A DNA stretch of 35,052 nucleotides, taken from contig JAOPYG010000161.1 in assembly GCA_025964685.1 (NCBI GenBank), forward strand, positions 1 through 35,052, read 5' to 3'. The stretch's first letter is position 1. Every line of letters begins with the position of its first letter. This document shows positions 29,126 through 35,052 of this stretch, piece after piece. The position numbers and the translations under genes are program-made. Source of the stretch: Actinoallomurus sp. (GTDB taxonomy: Bacteria; Actinomycetota; Actinomycetes; Streptosporangiales; Streptosporangiaceae). The notes beneath the pieces were generated by a model. It did not search any database. It saw nothing but the letters and a program-made list of their open reading frames with translations, and was not told the DNA's origin.

Positions 29126-30148
29126 ATGGTCGTCGTCATGGCCGCCGAGGCCTCAGAAGCAGATGTGCAAGCCGTCGTCACGCTCGTCGAGACGGCGGGC
29201 GGTGAGGCGTTCGTCAGCCGGGGCGTGAACCGCACGATCGTCGGCCTCGTCGGCGACGTGGAGCAGTTCGGCGCGCTGAACCTGCGCGGGATGGCCGGCG
29301 TCCGCGACGTCGTGCGGATCTCGGTCCCGTACAAGCTGGTCAGCCGCGAGAACCACCCGGATCGCTCGGTCGTACGCGTCGGCGGCGTGCCGATCGGCCC
29401 CGAGACGATGACGCTCATCGCCGGGCCGTGCGCGGTGGAGACGCCGGAGCAGACGCTGGAGGCCGCTCAGATGGCCCAGGCTGCCGGTGCGACGTTGCTG
29501 CGCGGCGGGGCGTTCAAGCCGCGCACCTCCCCGTACGCGTTCCAGGGCCTGGGCGAGAAGGGGCTGCGGATTCTCGCCGACGTACGGTCGGAGACCGGAA
29601 TGCCGATCGTCACGGAGGTCGTGGACGCCCACGACGTCGAGCTGGTGTCCTCGTACGCGGACATGCTGCAGGTCGGCACGCGCAACATGCAGAACTTCGC
29701 GCTGCTGCAGGCCGTCGGCGGCGCCGGCAAGCCGGTCATGCTGAAGCGCGGCTTCAACGCGACGATCGAGGAGTGGCTGATGGCGGCGGAGTACATCGCC
29801 CAGCGCGGCAACCTCGACATCGTGCTGTGCGAGCGCGGCATCCGGACCTTCGAGAAGGCCACGCGGAACACCCTGGACATCTCGGCCGTCCCGGTCGCCC
29901 AGGGGCTGTCGCACCTGCCGGTCATCATCGACCCGTCACACTCGGGCGGCCACCGCGAACTCGTCCTGCCCTTGACCCGCGCGGCCATCGCGGTCGGCGC
30001 CGACGGCGTGATCATCGACGTCCACCCGCATCCGGAACAGGCCCTGTGCGACGGCCCGCAGGCCCTGGTCAACGGCGACCTGAGGGAACTCGCCAAGACC
30101 GTACGCGAGCTGCCCCCACTGGTGAACCGCACCCTGACCCGCGCCTGA
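29126..30148 (+). CDS. aroF: 3-deoxy-7-phosphoheptulonate (DAHP) synthase, type I-beta
   Basis: First enzyme of the shikimate pathway: PEP + erythrose-4-phosphate to DAHP. It has 340 residues. An N-terminal ferredoxin-like (ACT-like) regulatory domain (~1-75, MVVVMAAEASEADVQAVVTLVE ... VVRISVPYKLVSRE) precedes the TIM barrel. The barrel has TLIAGPCAVET, LRGGAFKPRTSPYAFQGLG, QVGTRNMQNF, LKRGFNATIEEW, CERGIRTFE, PVIIDPSHSGGH and DVHPHPEQALCDGPQAL, carrying the metal ligands Cys, His, Glu and Asp. The N-terminal domain is the Tyr/Phe-sensing element in the Thermotoga enzyme. The ATG at 29126 follows AAGGA by 5 nt. Many actinomycetes use a type II enzyme instead. The leader suggests control by aromatic amino acids at the RNA level as well. 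Confidence 0.95.
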   Translation: MVVVMAAEASEADVQAVVTLVETAGGEAFVSRGVNRTIVGLVGDVEQFGALNLRGMAGVRDVVRISVPYKLVSRENHPDRSVVRVGGVPIGPETMTLIAGPCAVETPEQTLEAAQMAQAAGATLLRGGAFKPRTSPYAFQGLGEKGLRILADVRSETGMPIVTEVVDAHDVELVSSYADMLQVGTRNMQNFALLQAVGGAGKPVMLKRGFNATIEEWLMAAEYIAQRGNLDIVLCERGIRTFEKATRNTLDISAVPVAQGLSHLPVIIDPSHSGGHRELVLPLTRAAIAVGADGVIIDVHPHPEQALCDGPQALVNGDLRELAKTVRELPPLVNRTLTRA

Positions 30149-30158
30149 GTCATCCACA

Positions 30159-30235
30159 CCCCGCCCGCCCGTCTTCCATGCAGCGGAACTCGCGCTGGAC
30201 AATGGAAGTTGGGTCGGCCCCCAGGGCGGGCGGGG
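30159..30235 (+). terminator. Three-tier nested hairpin after the DAHP synthase gene
   Basis: Outer stem CCCCGCCCGCCC (30159-30170) with GGGCGGGCGGGG (30224-30235), 12 bp perfect. Middle stem CTTCCAT (30173-30179) with ATGGAAG (30202-30208). Inner stem CAGCG (30181-30185) with CGCTG (30193-30197). There is no T tract; it may be a terminator or a structured 3' element. Confidence 0.6.
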
Positions 30236-30291
30236 CGTGAACGAGCGGGCGCGGCGTGAACGGGCGGGCGCGGGCGCGTGGAACGGCGGGC
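30235..30291 (+). repeat. Tandem 19-bp repeat, G-rich
   Basis: Two head-to-tail 19-bp copies (30235-30253 and 30254-30272, one mismatch; unit GCGTGAACGRGCGGGCGCG) and a partial third copy (30276-30291). With the preceding 30224-30235 arm, the plus strand has at least seven GGG runs, enough for a G-quadruplex. Confidence 0.6.
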
Positions 30292-30350
30292 CCCGGACCG
30301 GCCGGGTTGTCGATCGGCGGGCGGTTTGAACCGGTCGGGCGCGGACCGGC

Positions 30351-30411
30351 TAGGCTGCCCGGCATGGCGTACTTCACCGCTCAGCTCGGACCGCCCCGGC
30401 TCTGACCGGGG
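30351..30411 (+). promoter_or_regulatory. Promoter and leader hairpin ahead of the EamA gene
   Basis: TAGGCT (30351-30356) ends 7 nt before an ATG at 30364. The hairpin CCCCGG (30394-30399) with CCGGGG (30406-30411) brackets the TGA of the resulting mini-ORF. Two CGCCCGGCG copies follow near 30430-30450. Apart from this, the structured 3' element and the tandem repeats, I see nothing in 30149-30526. Confidence 0.45.
30364..30405 (+). CDS. Possible 13-residue leader peptide upstream of the EamA gene
   Basis: ATG to TGA reading MAYFTAQLGPPRL. It has leaderless placement (7 nt after TAGGCT) and a hairpin over its stop codon. It contains one Tyr and one Phe codon and a Pro-Pro-Arg stretch that could slow ribosomes. 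It is about 120 nt upstream of the exporter start. Real translation is unproven. Confidence 0.35.
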   Translation: MAYFTAQLGPPRL

Positions 30412-30526
30412 TCGCCCTCACACGCCCGGCGGTTACGCCCGGCGTTCTTCGATGCCGTCCTGACGTGGCGGCGGCGCGCCCCGGATCCGGTGTTCCCTTC
30501 CGGTTCTAGATCTCGGAGCGTTCCCC

Positions 30527-31438
30527 TTGACCAGTACGTCCATCACTTCCACCACGCCCGTGCGCCGGTTCGGTGGGTCGGTCGACATCGTTCTCGCCGC
30601 CGCCCTCTGGGGCACCACCGGCACCGTCCGCAGTTTCGTCCACGCGAGTCCGGTCGCGGTCGGGGCGGCCCGGCTCCTGATCGGCGGCGCCCTCCTCTTC
30701 GTGCTCGCGGTCCGCTCCGGCGGCCTGCGTCCCCTGCTCGCCGGAGGCCGCCGTACCCGGCTGGTCCTCCTCCTCGGCGCGGTCCTCGCCGCGGTCTACC
30801 AGGTGGCGTTCTTCAGCGCGGTCGCCCGTACGGGCGTGGCCACCGGCACGGTCGTCACGATCGGCAGCGGTCCGGTGTTCGCGGGGCTGCTCGCGGGGCT
30901 GCTGCGGATGGGCGCGCCGACCCGCCGCTGGCTGTTGTCCACGGTCGGCGCGGTGGCCGGTTGCGCCGCGCTGACCGCCGGCGGCCGGTCCGCGGGCGTC
31001 GAACCGGCCGGTATCGCGCTGGCTCTGCTGTCGGGCTTCGGCTACGCGGCGTACGCCACCGTGGCGTCGGCGCTGATCACCCGCGGCGAGGACGACCGGG
31101 CGGTCGTCGGTGTCCTGTTCGGCGGCGCCGGCCTCATGCTGTTCCCGGTCCTGCTGGCGTACGGGTCTGGCTGGCTGCTCACCGCCGAGGGCGCCCCGGC
31201 CGCGCTCTACCTCGGCCTCATCACCACCGGCGTGGGCTATGTCCTGTACGGCCGGGGCCTGCGTACGACGCCGGTCGCCACCGCGACGACGCTCACGCTG
31301 TCCGAGCCGGCGGTGGCCGCGGTCCTCGGCCTGTTCGTCCTGGGCGAGCACCTGGGCCCGATCGCCCTCGGCGGCCTGGGCCTGCTCGTCGTCAGCCTGC
31401 TCATTCTGGCCGTGCCCGCGCGCAGGCGACAGGTCTGA
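30527..31438 (+). CDS. EamA/DMT-family transporter (probable exporter)
   Basis: A 303-residue membrane protein with ten predicted spans in two EamA repeats (~20-150 and ~155-298). Repeat 1 starts VDIVLAAALWGTTGTVRSFV; repeat 2 begins EPAGIALALLSGFGYAAYATVASAL and ends EPAVAAVLGLFVLGEHLGPIALGGLGLLVVSLLIL, the usual DMT signature. Relatives export amino acids or metabolites; the substrate is unknown, but aromatic compounds are a fair guess from the neighbour (YddG-like role). Start TTG at 30527 with GGAG 8 nt upstream; the first residues (MTSTSITSTTP) are hydrophilic. It ends ahead of a shared terminator hairpin. Confidence 0.88.
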   Translation: MTSTSITSTTPVRRFGGSVDIVLAAALWGTTGTVRSFVHASPVAVGAARLLIGGALLFVLAVRSGGLRPLLAGGRRTRLVLLLGAVLAAVYQVAFFSAVARTGVATGTVVTIGSGPVFAGLLAGLLRMGAPTRRWLLSTVGAVAGCAALTAGGRSAGVEPAGIALALLSGFGYAAYATVASALITRGEDDRAVVGVLFGGAGLMLFPVLLAYGSGWLLTAEGAPAALYLGLITTGVGYVLYGRGLRTTPVATATTLTLSEPAVAAVLGLFVLGEHLGPIALGGLGLLVVSLLILAVPARRRQV

Positions 31439-31442
31439 CGAA

Positions 31443-31476
31443 CGGATGGGGGCTGTCGCACAACGGCCCCCATCCG
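31443..31476. terminator. Hairpin between convergent EamA and thiI genes
   Basis: CGGATGGGGGC (31443-31453) pairs perfectly with GCCCCCATCCG (31466-31476), 12-nt loop, 4 nt after the EamA stop. Without a T tract on either side; could act in both directions. Confidence 0.7.
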
Positions 31477-31490
31477 CGATACTCCGCCAG

Positions 31491-31626
31491 ATGATCGCGC
31501 AACCGCAGGCCGACACGATCGTGATCGCGGCGCTGTGGGTGCGGGTCGAGCATCGTCAACTGGAGGCAACGCCCATCGGACGCGCCGCGCCTCGCCCGTC
31601 TGGAGGAGACGCTGCGCGCCCGGTGA
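31491..31626 (+). pseudogene. Possible frameshifted remnant of a small gene
   Basis: ATG at 31491 opens MIAQPQADTIVIAALWVRVEHRQLEA with coding-like G/C third positions. The similar signal then continues in another frame as DAPRLARLEETLRAR up to TGA at 31624-31626, 1 nt before the thiI stop on the other strand. Either a small gene with a frameshift or chance; I do not recognise the product. Confidence 0.25.
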
Positions 31627-31627
31627 G

Positions 31628-32902
31628 TCAGGCGCTCGGTTCGCCGTACGAGGGGCGGTGTTCCTGCAAGGTCGTGGCCAGCTGCTCGGCCATCTCCCCG
31701 GCGTCGAGGCGCTTCTCGATCTGACGCAGGTCCTCGATCTTGGCGCGGGTCTCGGCGCGCCGGGGGGTGAGGACCGTGCAGCAGTCCTCGTCCGGCAGTT
31801 CGGAGATGGCCAGCGTGTGGATGCCGCGGGCCTCGGCCATTATCTCGGTCTTGTCCATGCCGATGAGCGGGCGCAGGATCGGGAGTTCGACCGCGTCGTC
31901 GAGGGCGGTGATGTTCTGCATCGTCTGGCTGCTCACCTGGCCGAGGGAGTCGCCGGTGATCAGCGCCGCGCCGCCGAGGTTGTGCGCGACGACCTCGCCG
32001 GTCTTCAGCATCAGGCGCCGCTGCGCGACGATCTGGAGCCGGTCGGCGCCGGAGGACTTGATCTGCTGCTGCGCCTTGCCGAAAGGCACGACGAACATCC
32101 GGGAGACGCCCTGGAACTTGTCCAGCTCACGGACCAGCGCGTACGCCTTGTAGATCGATTCGGGGCCGGTGAAGGGCATGCCGGAGAAGTGCAGGAAGTC
32201 CACGCGCAGGCCGCGGCGCATCATGCGGTAGGCGGCGACGGGCGAGTCGATGCCGCCGGACATGAGGACGAGCGCGCGCCCGCTCATGCCGACCGGCAGG
32301 CCGCCCGCGCCCGGGGTGCCGTCGGTGAAGACGAACACCTCGCGCTGGTCGACCTCGATGAAGACCACGATGTCCGGGCGCTTGAGGTTGACCGGCAGGT
32401 CGTAGCGCTCCTGCACCTTGCGGCCGACGAGGATGTTGAGGTCCGAGGAGGTCATCGGGAAGCGCTTGTCGCGGCGGCGGGCACGGATCGCGAACGCGCC
32501 CTTGCGTGCCAGTGCCGGGTGCTGGGCGACGAGGTCGAGGGCGGCCTGGACGGTGGCGTCCGGGTCCTTGGCCACCCGCCAGGCGCGGTGCACCCAGACG
32601 ATGCCCATGACGTCGGTGATCCGGCGGGCGACCGCGTCGACGTCAGCGAGCTCGCCGCTCTCGGTACGGACGACGACGACGCCCTCACGCTGCCAGTCCT
32701 GGATCTTGATGCCGAGCCCCTTGACCGCGGCCCGGATGTTGTTCTGCAGGCGCCGCTCGAACAGCTCGCGGTTGCGGCCCTTGAGGACGATCTCGCCCAG
32801 CTTGAGCAGCACGCACGGCTCGCCGGTCACCGCCGGGCGCGTGGCGTTGCTCGGGTCCGCACTCTCGCCGGCCCGCTCGGGCGCCGCGTCGAGCATCGGC
32901 AT
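31628..32902 (-). CDS. thiI: tRNA 4-thiouridine synthase ThiI (no rhodanese domain)
   Basis: Adenylates and thiolates uridine 8 of tRNA; in some bacteria also feeds sulphur to thiazole synthesis. It has 424 residues. An N-terminal ferredoxin-like region (VLLKLGEIVLKGRNRELFERRL) and THUMP domain (~60-190) precede the PP-loop ATPase domain with SGGIDSPVAAY (SGGIDS at 215-220) and EDCCTVLTPRR (Cys374-Cys375, the catalytic-disulphide region). The C-terminal rhodanese domain of E. coli ThiI (482 residues) is absent. So a separate sulphur donor must deliver the persulphide, and a thiazole role is unlikely. ATG 32902 with GGAGG 8 nt upstream. Confidence 0.93.
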   Translation of the reverse strand: MPMLDAAPERAGESADPSNATRPAVTGEPCVLLKLGEIVLKGRNRELFERRLQNNIRAAVKGLGIKIQDWQREGVVVVRTESGELADVDAVARRITDVMGIVWVHRAWRVAKDPDATVQAALDLVAQHPALARKGAFAIRARRRDKRFPMTSSDLNILVGRKVQERYDLPVNLKRPDIVVFIEVDQREVFVFTDGTPGAGGLPVGMSGRALVLMSGGIDSPVAAYRMMRRGLRVDFLHFSGMPFTGPESIYKAYALVRELDKFQGVSRMFVVPFGKAQQQIKSSGADRLQIVAQRRLMLKTGEVVAHNLGGAALITGDSLGQVSSQTMQNITALDDAVELPILRPLIGMDKTEIMAEARGIHTLAISELPDEDCCTVLTPRRAETRAKIEDLRQIEKRLDAGEMAEQLATTLQEHRPSYGEPSA

Positions 32903-32965
32903 GGGTGGTCCTCCTGCAGGGAAAATCGGGAAGGGGATGAACGCCTAGTGTCGCGCAAGAGGTGC

Positions 32966-32990
32966 AACACCGCGACTCATCCGCGGTGTT
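32966..32990 (-). terminator. Terminator hairpin between the methyltransferase and thiI genes
   Basis: AACACCGCG (32966-32974) pairs perfectly with CGCGGTGTT (32982-32990), 7-nt loop, 11 nt downstream of the methyltransferase stop on the minus strand. No T tract. Confidence 0.6.
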
Positions 32991-33001
32991 CCCCAGGGCC
33001 G

Positions 33002-33709
33002 TCAGCGTTTCACGCAGGTGTACGCCCCGTAGATCGGTCCGCGGAAGGCGACCTGGACGATCTCGAAGCCGGCGGCGTCGAGCATCGGCTCCAGCAGCCA
33101 CCGGAACGTGCTGAACTCCGTGCGCAGATGCTCGGCGAAGTCCTCCCGCGTGTAGCCCAGCGCGGGGTCGGTGGCCGCTCCATCGAGCCAGCGGCCGATG
33201 ACCTCGTCGGCCTCGCGGGGGTGGAAGTCGAAGATCAGGTCGCGCAGGCGCAGCACGCCCCCTGGCCTCAGGACCCCCGCCACGCGCTCCAGCGCCAGCG
33301 CTTTCCAAAAGTCGGGGAGCTGGTGCAGCGCGTTCCGGGTGCACACGGCGTCCGCCGGCGGCCCGGCATGCTCGTAGGTCAGGAACCCCGCGCGTACGCA
33401 CTCGACGTTCGACAGTCCGGCCTGCGCGGCTCGGTCGCGAATGACGTGCTGCATCGCGGGCGAGACGTCGACCGCCACCACGCGGCGGAACTCCGGCGCC
33501 GCGGCGAGTGCGAGCCGTCCCGTACCGGCACCGAGGTCGACGAGCGTGCCGTCCACTCCCTGCTCGGCCAGCGCGGCGATGTCCTCGTCGACGTCGCTCC
33601 TGGTCCCTGCCTCGTATCCGGCTTTGCGGTCATACCCGGCGACGAAGGCGGGATCGAGATGCTCCGGACCCGCGTACGCCAGCTCGTCGGGAATCCAGGA
33701 CGCGTCCAT
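33002..33709 (-). CDS. Class I SAM-dependent methyltransferase
   Basis: A 235-residue methyltransferase with acceptor unknown. Motif I LVDLGAGTGRLALAA (SAM binding), acidic residue in VVAVDVSPAMQ, CTRNALHQLPDFWKALALERVAGVLRPGGVLRLRDL (motifs post-I to III) and a C-terminal GFEIVQVAFRGPIYGAYTCVKR. MDASWIPDELAY at 33709 is the preferred start: CAGGAT, a -10-like box, ends 6 nt upstream. An in-frame GTG at 33757 would add 16 residues with no better ribosome site. It stands alone between a terminator and the TetR gene, in the same direction as tetR with a 55-nt gap. Confidence 0.85.
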   Translation of the reverse strand: MDASWIPDELAYAGPEHLDPAFVAGYDRKAGYEAGTRSDVDEDIAALAEQGVDGTLVDLGAGTGRLALAAAPEFRRVVAVDVSPAMQHVIRDRAAQAGLSNVECVRAGFLTYEHAGPPADAVCTRNALHQLPDFWKALALERVAGVLRPGGVLRLRDLIFDFHPREADEVIGRWLDGAATDPALGYTREDFAEHLRTEFSTFRWLLEPMLDAAGFEIVQVAFRGPIYGAYTCVKR

Positions 33710-33764
33710 GCCGCGATCCTGACATCCGGCGCTGAAGCCTCGCACGTGGTTTTCCACCGCCCCG

Positions 33765-34430
33765 TCAGGCGTCGATCAGGCCGGCGACCAGGTCGATGAC
33801 GGCACCGGCCACGCCGGCCGGGATCGCGCGTCCGCTCTCGAAGGCCCGCAGGACGGTCTGGGCGAGCAGATCGGCATGCCGTTCGAGGGTGTCCGGCGCC
33901 GCCCCGTCCGCCTCCGCCCGCAGGAACCCCTCGAACGTCGCCTGGAACGCATAGGCGATCGCCTCGGCGTCCAGATCGTCGCGGAGCAGCCCGTGCCCGG
34001 CGAGCAGCCCGACGTACGCCACGGACAGCAGCCGGTGCCGCTCGTCGCGGGCGGTGTCGCGTGAGGCCAGTTTGCCCAGCAGGCCAGCGTGGTCCAAGAC
34101 GAACCCGCGCAGGAGCGGCCGGCGCATGATGACCAGGAAGTACGCACGCGCGAAGCGGTGAGGCAGGCACTCCTCCGGATCACGCCGCAGTGTCCGGACG
34201 AGCTCGCCGATCGCCTCCAGCACCTCCCGCTCGAAGACCGCGGCGAAGAGGTCCTCCCGCGTCTTCCAGTGCAGGTAGACGGTGCCCTTGCCGATGTTCG
34301 CGCCCGTCGCCACGTCGTCGATGGTCACGCGCCGGTAGCCATGACGCAGCAGCAGGTCCGCCGCGACGTCGAGGATCCGGGTCGCGCGTTCCTCTCGCTG
34401 GCGGGGGTCTCTCAGCCGGTCGGCGGTCAT
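33765..34430 (-). CDS. TetR-family transcriptional repressor
   Basis: A 221-residue regulator. The N-terminal HTH domain (~12-60) is RILDVAADLLLRHGYRRVTIDDVATGANIGKGTVYLHWKTREDLF; the rest is a helical ligand-binding and dimerisation domain typical of TetR. Start ATG 34430: a minus-strand TACAGT (34442-34437) ends 6 nt upstream, giving a leaderless mRNA; the longer open frame to 34463 would run through the operator. A near-perfect 23-bp palindrome lies between this gene and the divergent FAD monooxygenase, so it very probably represses both. Ligand unknown, plausibly the monooxygenase substrate. Confidence 0.93.
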   Translation of the reverse strand: MTADRLRDPRQREERATRILDVAADLLLRHGYRRVTIDDVATGANIGKGTVYLHWKTREDLFAAVFEREVLEAIGELVRTLRRDPEECLPHRFARAYFLVIMRRPLLRGFVLDHAGLLGKLASRDTARDERHRLLSVAYVGLLAGHGLLRDDLDAEAIAYAFQATFEGFLRAEADGAAPDTLERHADLLAQTVLRAFESGRAIPAGVAGAVIDLVAGLIDA

Positions 34431-34448
34431 GCGCCCACTGTACGCCAG

Positions 34449-34478
34449 TTGACTAAATTTCAAAATTAGTCATAGAGT
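34449..34478. promoter_or_regulatory. TetR operator inside the monooxygenase promoter
   Basis: Half-sites TGACTAAATTT (34450-34460) and AAAATTAGTCA (34462-34472) around one central base, with a single mismatched pair. The plus-strand promoter TTGACT (34449-34454), 18-bp spacer, TAGAGT (34473-34478) encloses it, so a bound repressor would block polymerase. It also lies just upstream of the tetR -10. The AT-rich island stands out from its GC-rich surroundings. Confidence 0.8.
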
Positions 34479-34506
34479 CACGGCATCCACGAGGACGGAG
34501 AGCGTC

Positions 34507-35052
34507 TTGAACGACCGCACCGTACTGATCTCAGGAGCCGGCATCGCCGGCTCCACGCTGGCGTACTGGCTGGCCCGGCACGGGTTCCGGCCAACCGTGG
34601 TCGAACACGCGCGGCGGATGCGGTCCAGCGGAAGCCCGGTGGACGTGAGGGGCCCCGCCGTGGAGGTGGCCGAGCGGATGGGCGTCCTGCCGCGCCTGCG
34701 CGCCGCAGGGACGGGTGTGACGGGCATGCGCTTCGTCAACGCCGCTGGCCGGCGCGTGGGCGGGGTCGGTATGCGGGTCGTCCAAGGAGCGGCCGGGGAG
34801 GTCGAGGTGCCGCGCGGCGACCTCGCCTCGATCCTGTACGAGGCGAGCCGGGACCACGCCGAGTTCGTGTTCGACGATTCGATCGCCACCCTCGAACAGG
34901 ATGAGCAGGGGGTGGACGTCACCTTCGGCCACGCCCGCCCCCGCCGGTTCGACCTGGTGGTCGGGGCGGACGGGCTTCACTCGGCCGTACGGCTCCTCGC
35001 GTTCGGGCCCGAGTCCGGTTTCGTCCGTCACCTGGGACTCTTCGTCGCGACT
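34507..35052 (+). CDS. FAD-dependent monooxygenase (partial, cut by window end)
   Basis: The first 182 residues of a PF01494-type flavin monooxygenase, open to the window edge. FAD-binding VLISGAGIAGSTLAYWLARHG at the N-terminus, VEVPRGDLASILYEAS near residue 100 and the DG motif LVVGADGLHSAVR near 155-167 are present; no catalytic C-terminal part is visible. TTG at 34507 is the first in-frame start with GGAG about 7 nt upstream. Regulated from the TetR operator immediately upstream. Relatives hydroxylate aromatics or inactivate antibiotics such as tetracyclines or rifamycins; the substrate here cannot be told. Confidence 0.88.
   Translation, partial: MNDRTVLISGAGIAGSTLAYWLARHGFRPTVVEHARRMRSSGSPVDVRGPAVEVAERMGVLPRLRAAGTGVTGMRFVNAAGRRVGGVGMRVVQGAAGEVEVPRGDLASILYEASRDHAEFVFDDSIATLEQDEQGVDVTFGHARPRRFDLVVGADGLHSAVRLLAFGPESGFVRHLGLFVAT

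Noticed and set aside
31535-33799. Long plus-strand open frame of 754 codons opposite thiI and the methyltransferase
   Set aside because: It covers two recognisable minus-strand genes and has composition typical of antisense frames, with no family motifs.

Overview
The window is about 35 kb of very GC-rich chromosomal DNA. It has strong G/C bias at third codon positions, many GTG/TTG starts, a bldD gene, WXG-type proteins and many leaderless-looking starts. All of this points to a filamentous actinomycete, by inference Streptosporangiales (Actinomadura/Actinoallomurus-like). Almost everything is core chromosomal gene content. I see no insertion sequence, phage, CRISPR array or tRNA.

Layout. 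(1) 1-7.0 kb, minus strand: a tightly overlapping pyrimidine operon, pyrR-pyrB-pyrC-carA-small membrane protein-carB, with carB running off the left edge. Its leader carries a PyrR-binding-type hairpin that can mask the Shine-Dalgarno (SD) site of pyrR. (2) 7.0-9.2 kb: bldD, divergent from pyrR, with a BldD-type box on its own promoter; a run of strong hairpins; then a HEPN-domain gene preceded by a perfect LexA box. (3) 9.2-13.6 kb: YbaK-type deacylase, epoxide hydrolase, a divergent CGNR zinc-finger protein, then two consecutive WXG-motif genes and a GNAT acetyltransferase. (4) 13.5-22.7 kb: metF, a prenyl diphosphate synthase, thiE, an Rv2175c-like DNA-binding protein, an FAD oxidoreductase, a TPP riboswitch with thiO-thiS-thiG, and a PASTA Ser/Thr kinase. 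This echoes the mycobacterial metF-idsA2-Rv2175c-pknL neighbourhood with a thiamine cluster inside it. (5) 22.8-28.9 kb: endonuclease IV, a 6C-RNA-like double hairpin, an acetate-type Na+/solute symporter with a small membrane partner and a LytTR/LytS two-component system, and a Mo-cofactor oxidoreductase. (6) 29-31.4 kb: a DAHP synthase gene with what looks like a complete ribosome-mediated attenuator, and an EamA exporter with its own mini-ORF leader. (7) 31.5-35 kb: thiI, a methyltransferase, a TetR repressor and a divergent FAD monooxygenase cut off by the right edge.

The most interesting signal is the DAHP synthase leader (28971-29125). It has a -10 box, a leaderless 23-codon ORF with two Phe codons and one Tyr codon, an alternative pairing, a perfect 17-bp terminator stem with a T tract, and then the SD and start of the aromatic-pathway gene. 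Other notable points are the LexA box on the HEPN gene, the SD-masking PyrR hairpin, the 6C-like RNA with conflicting strand signals, a nested hairpin with tandem repeats after the DAHP synthase gene, and the number of genes starting 6-7 nt after a TANNNT box.
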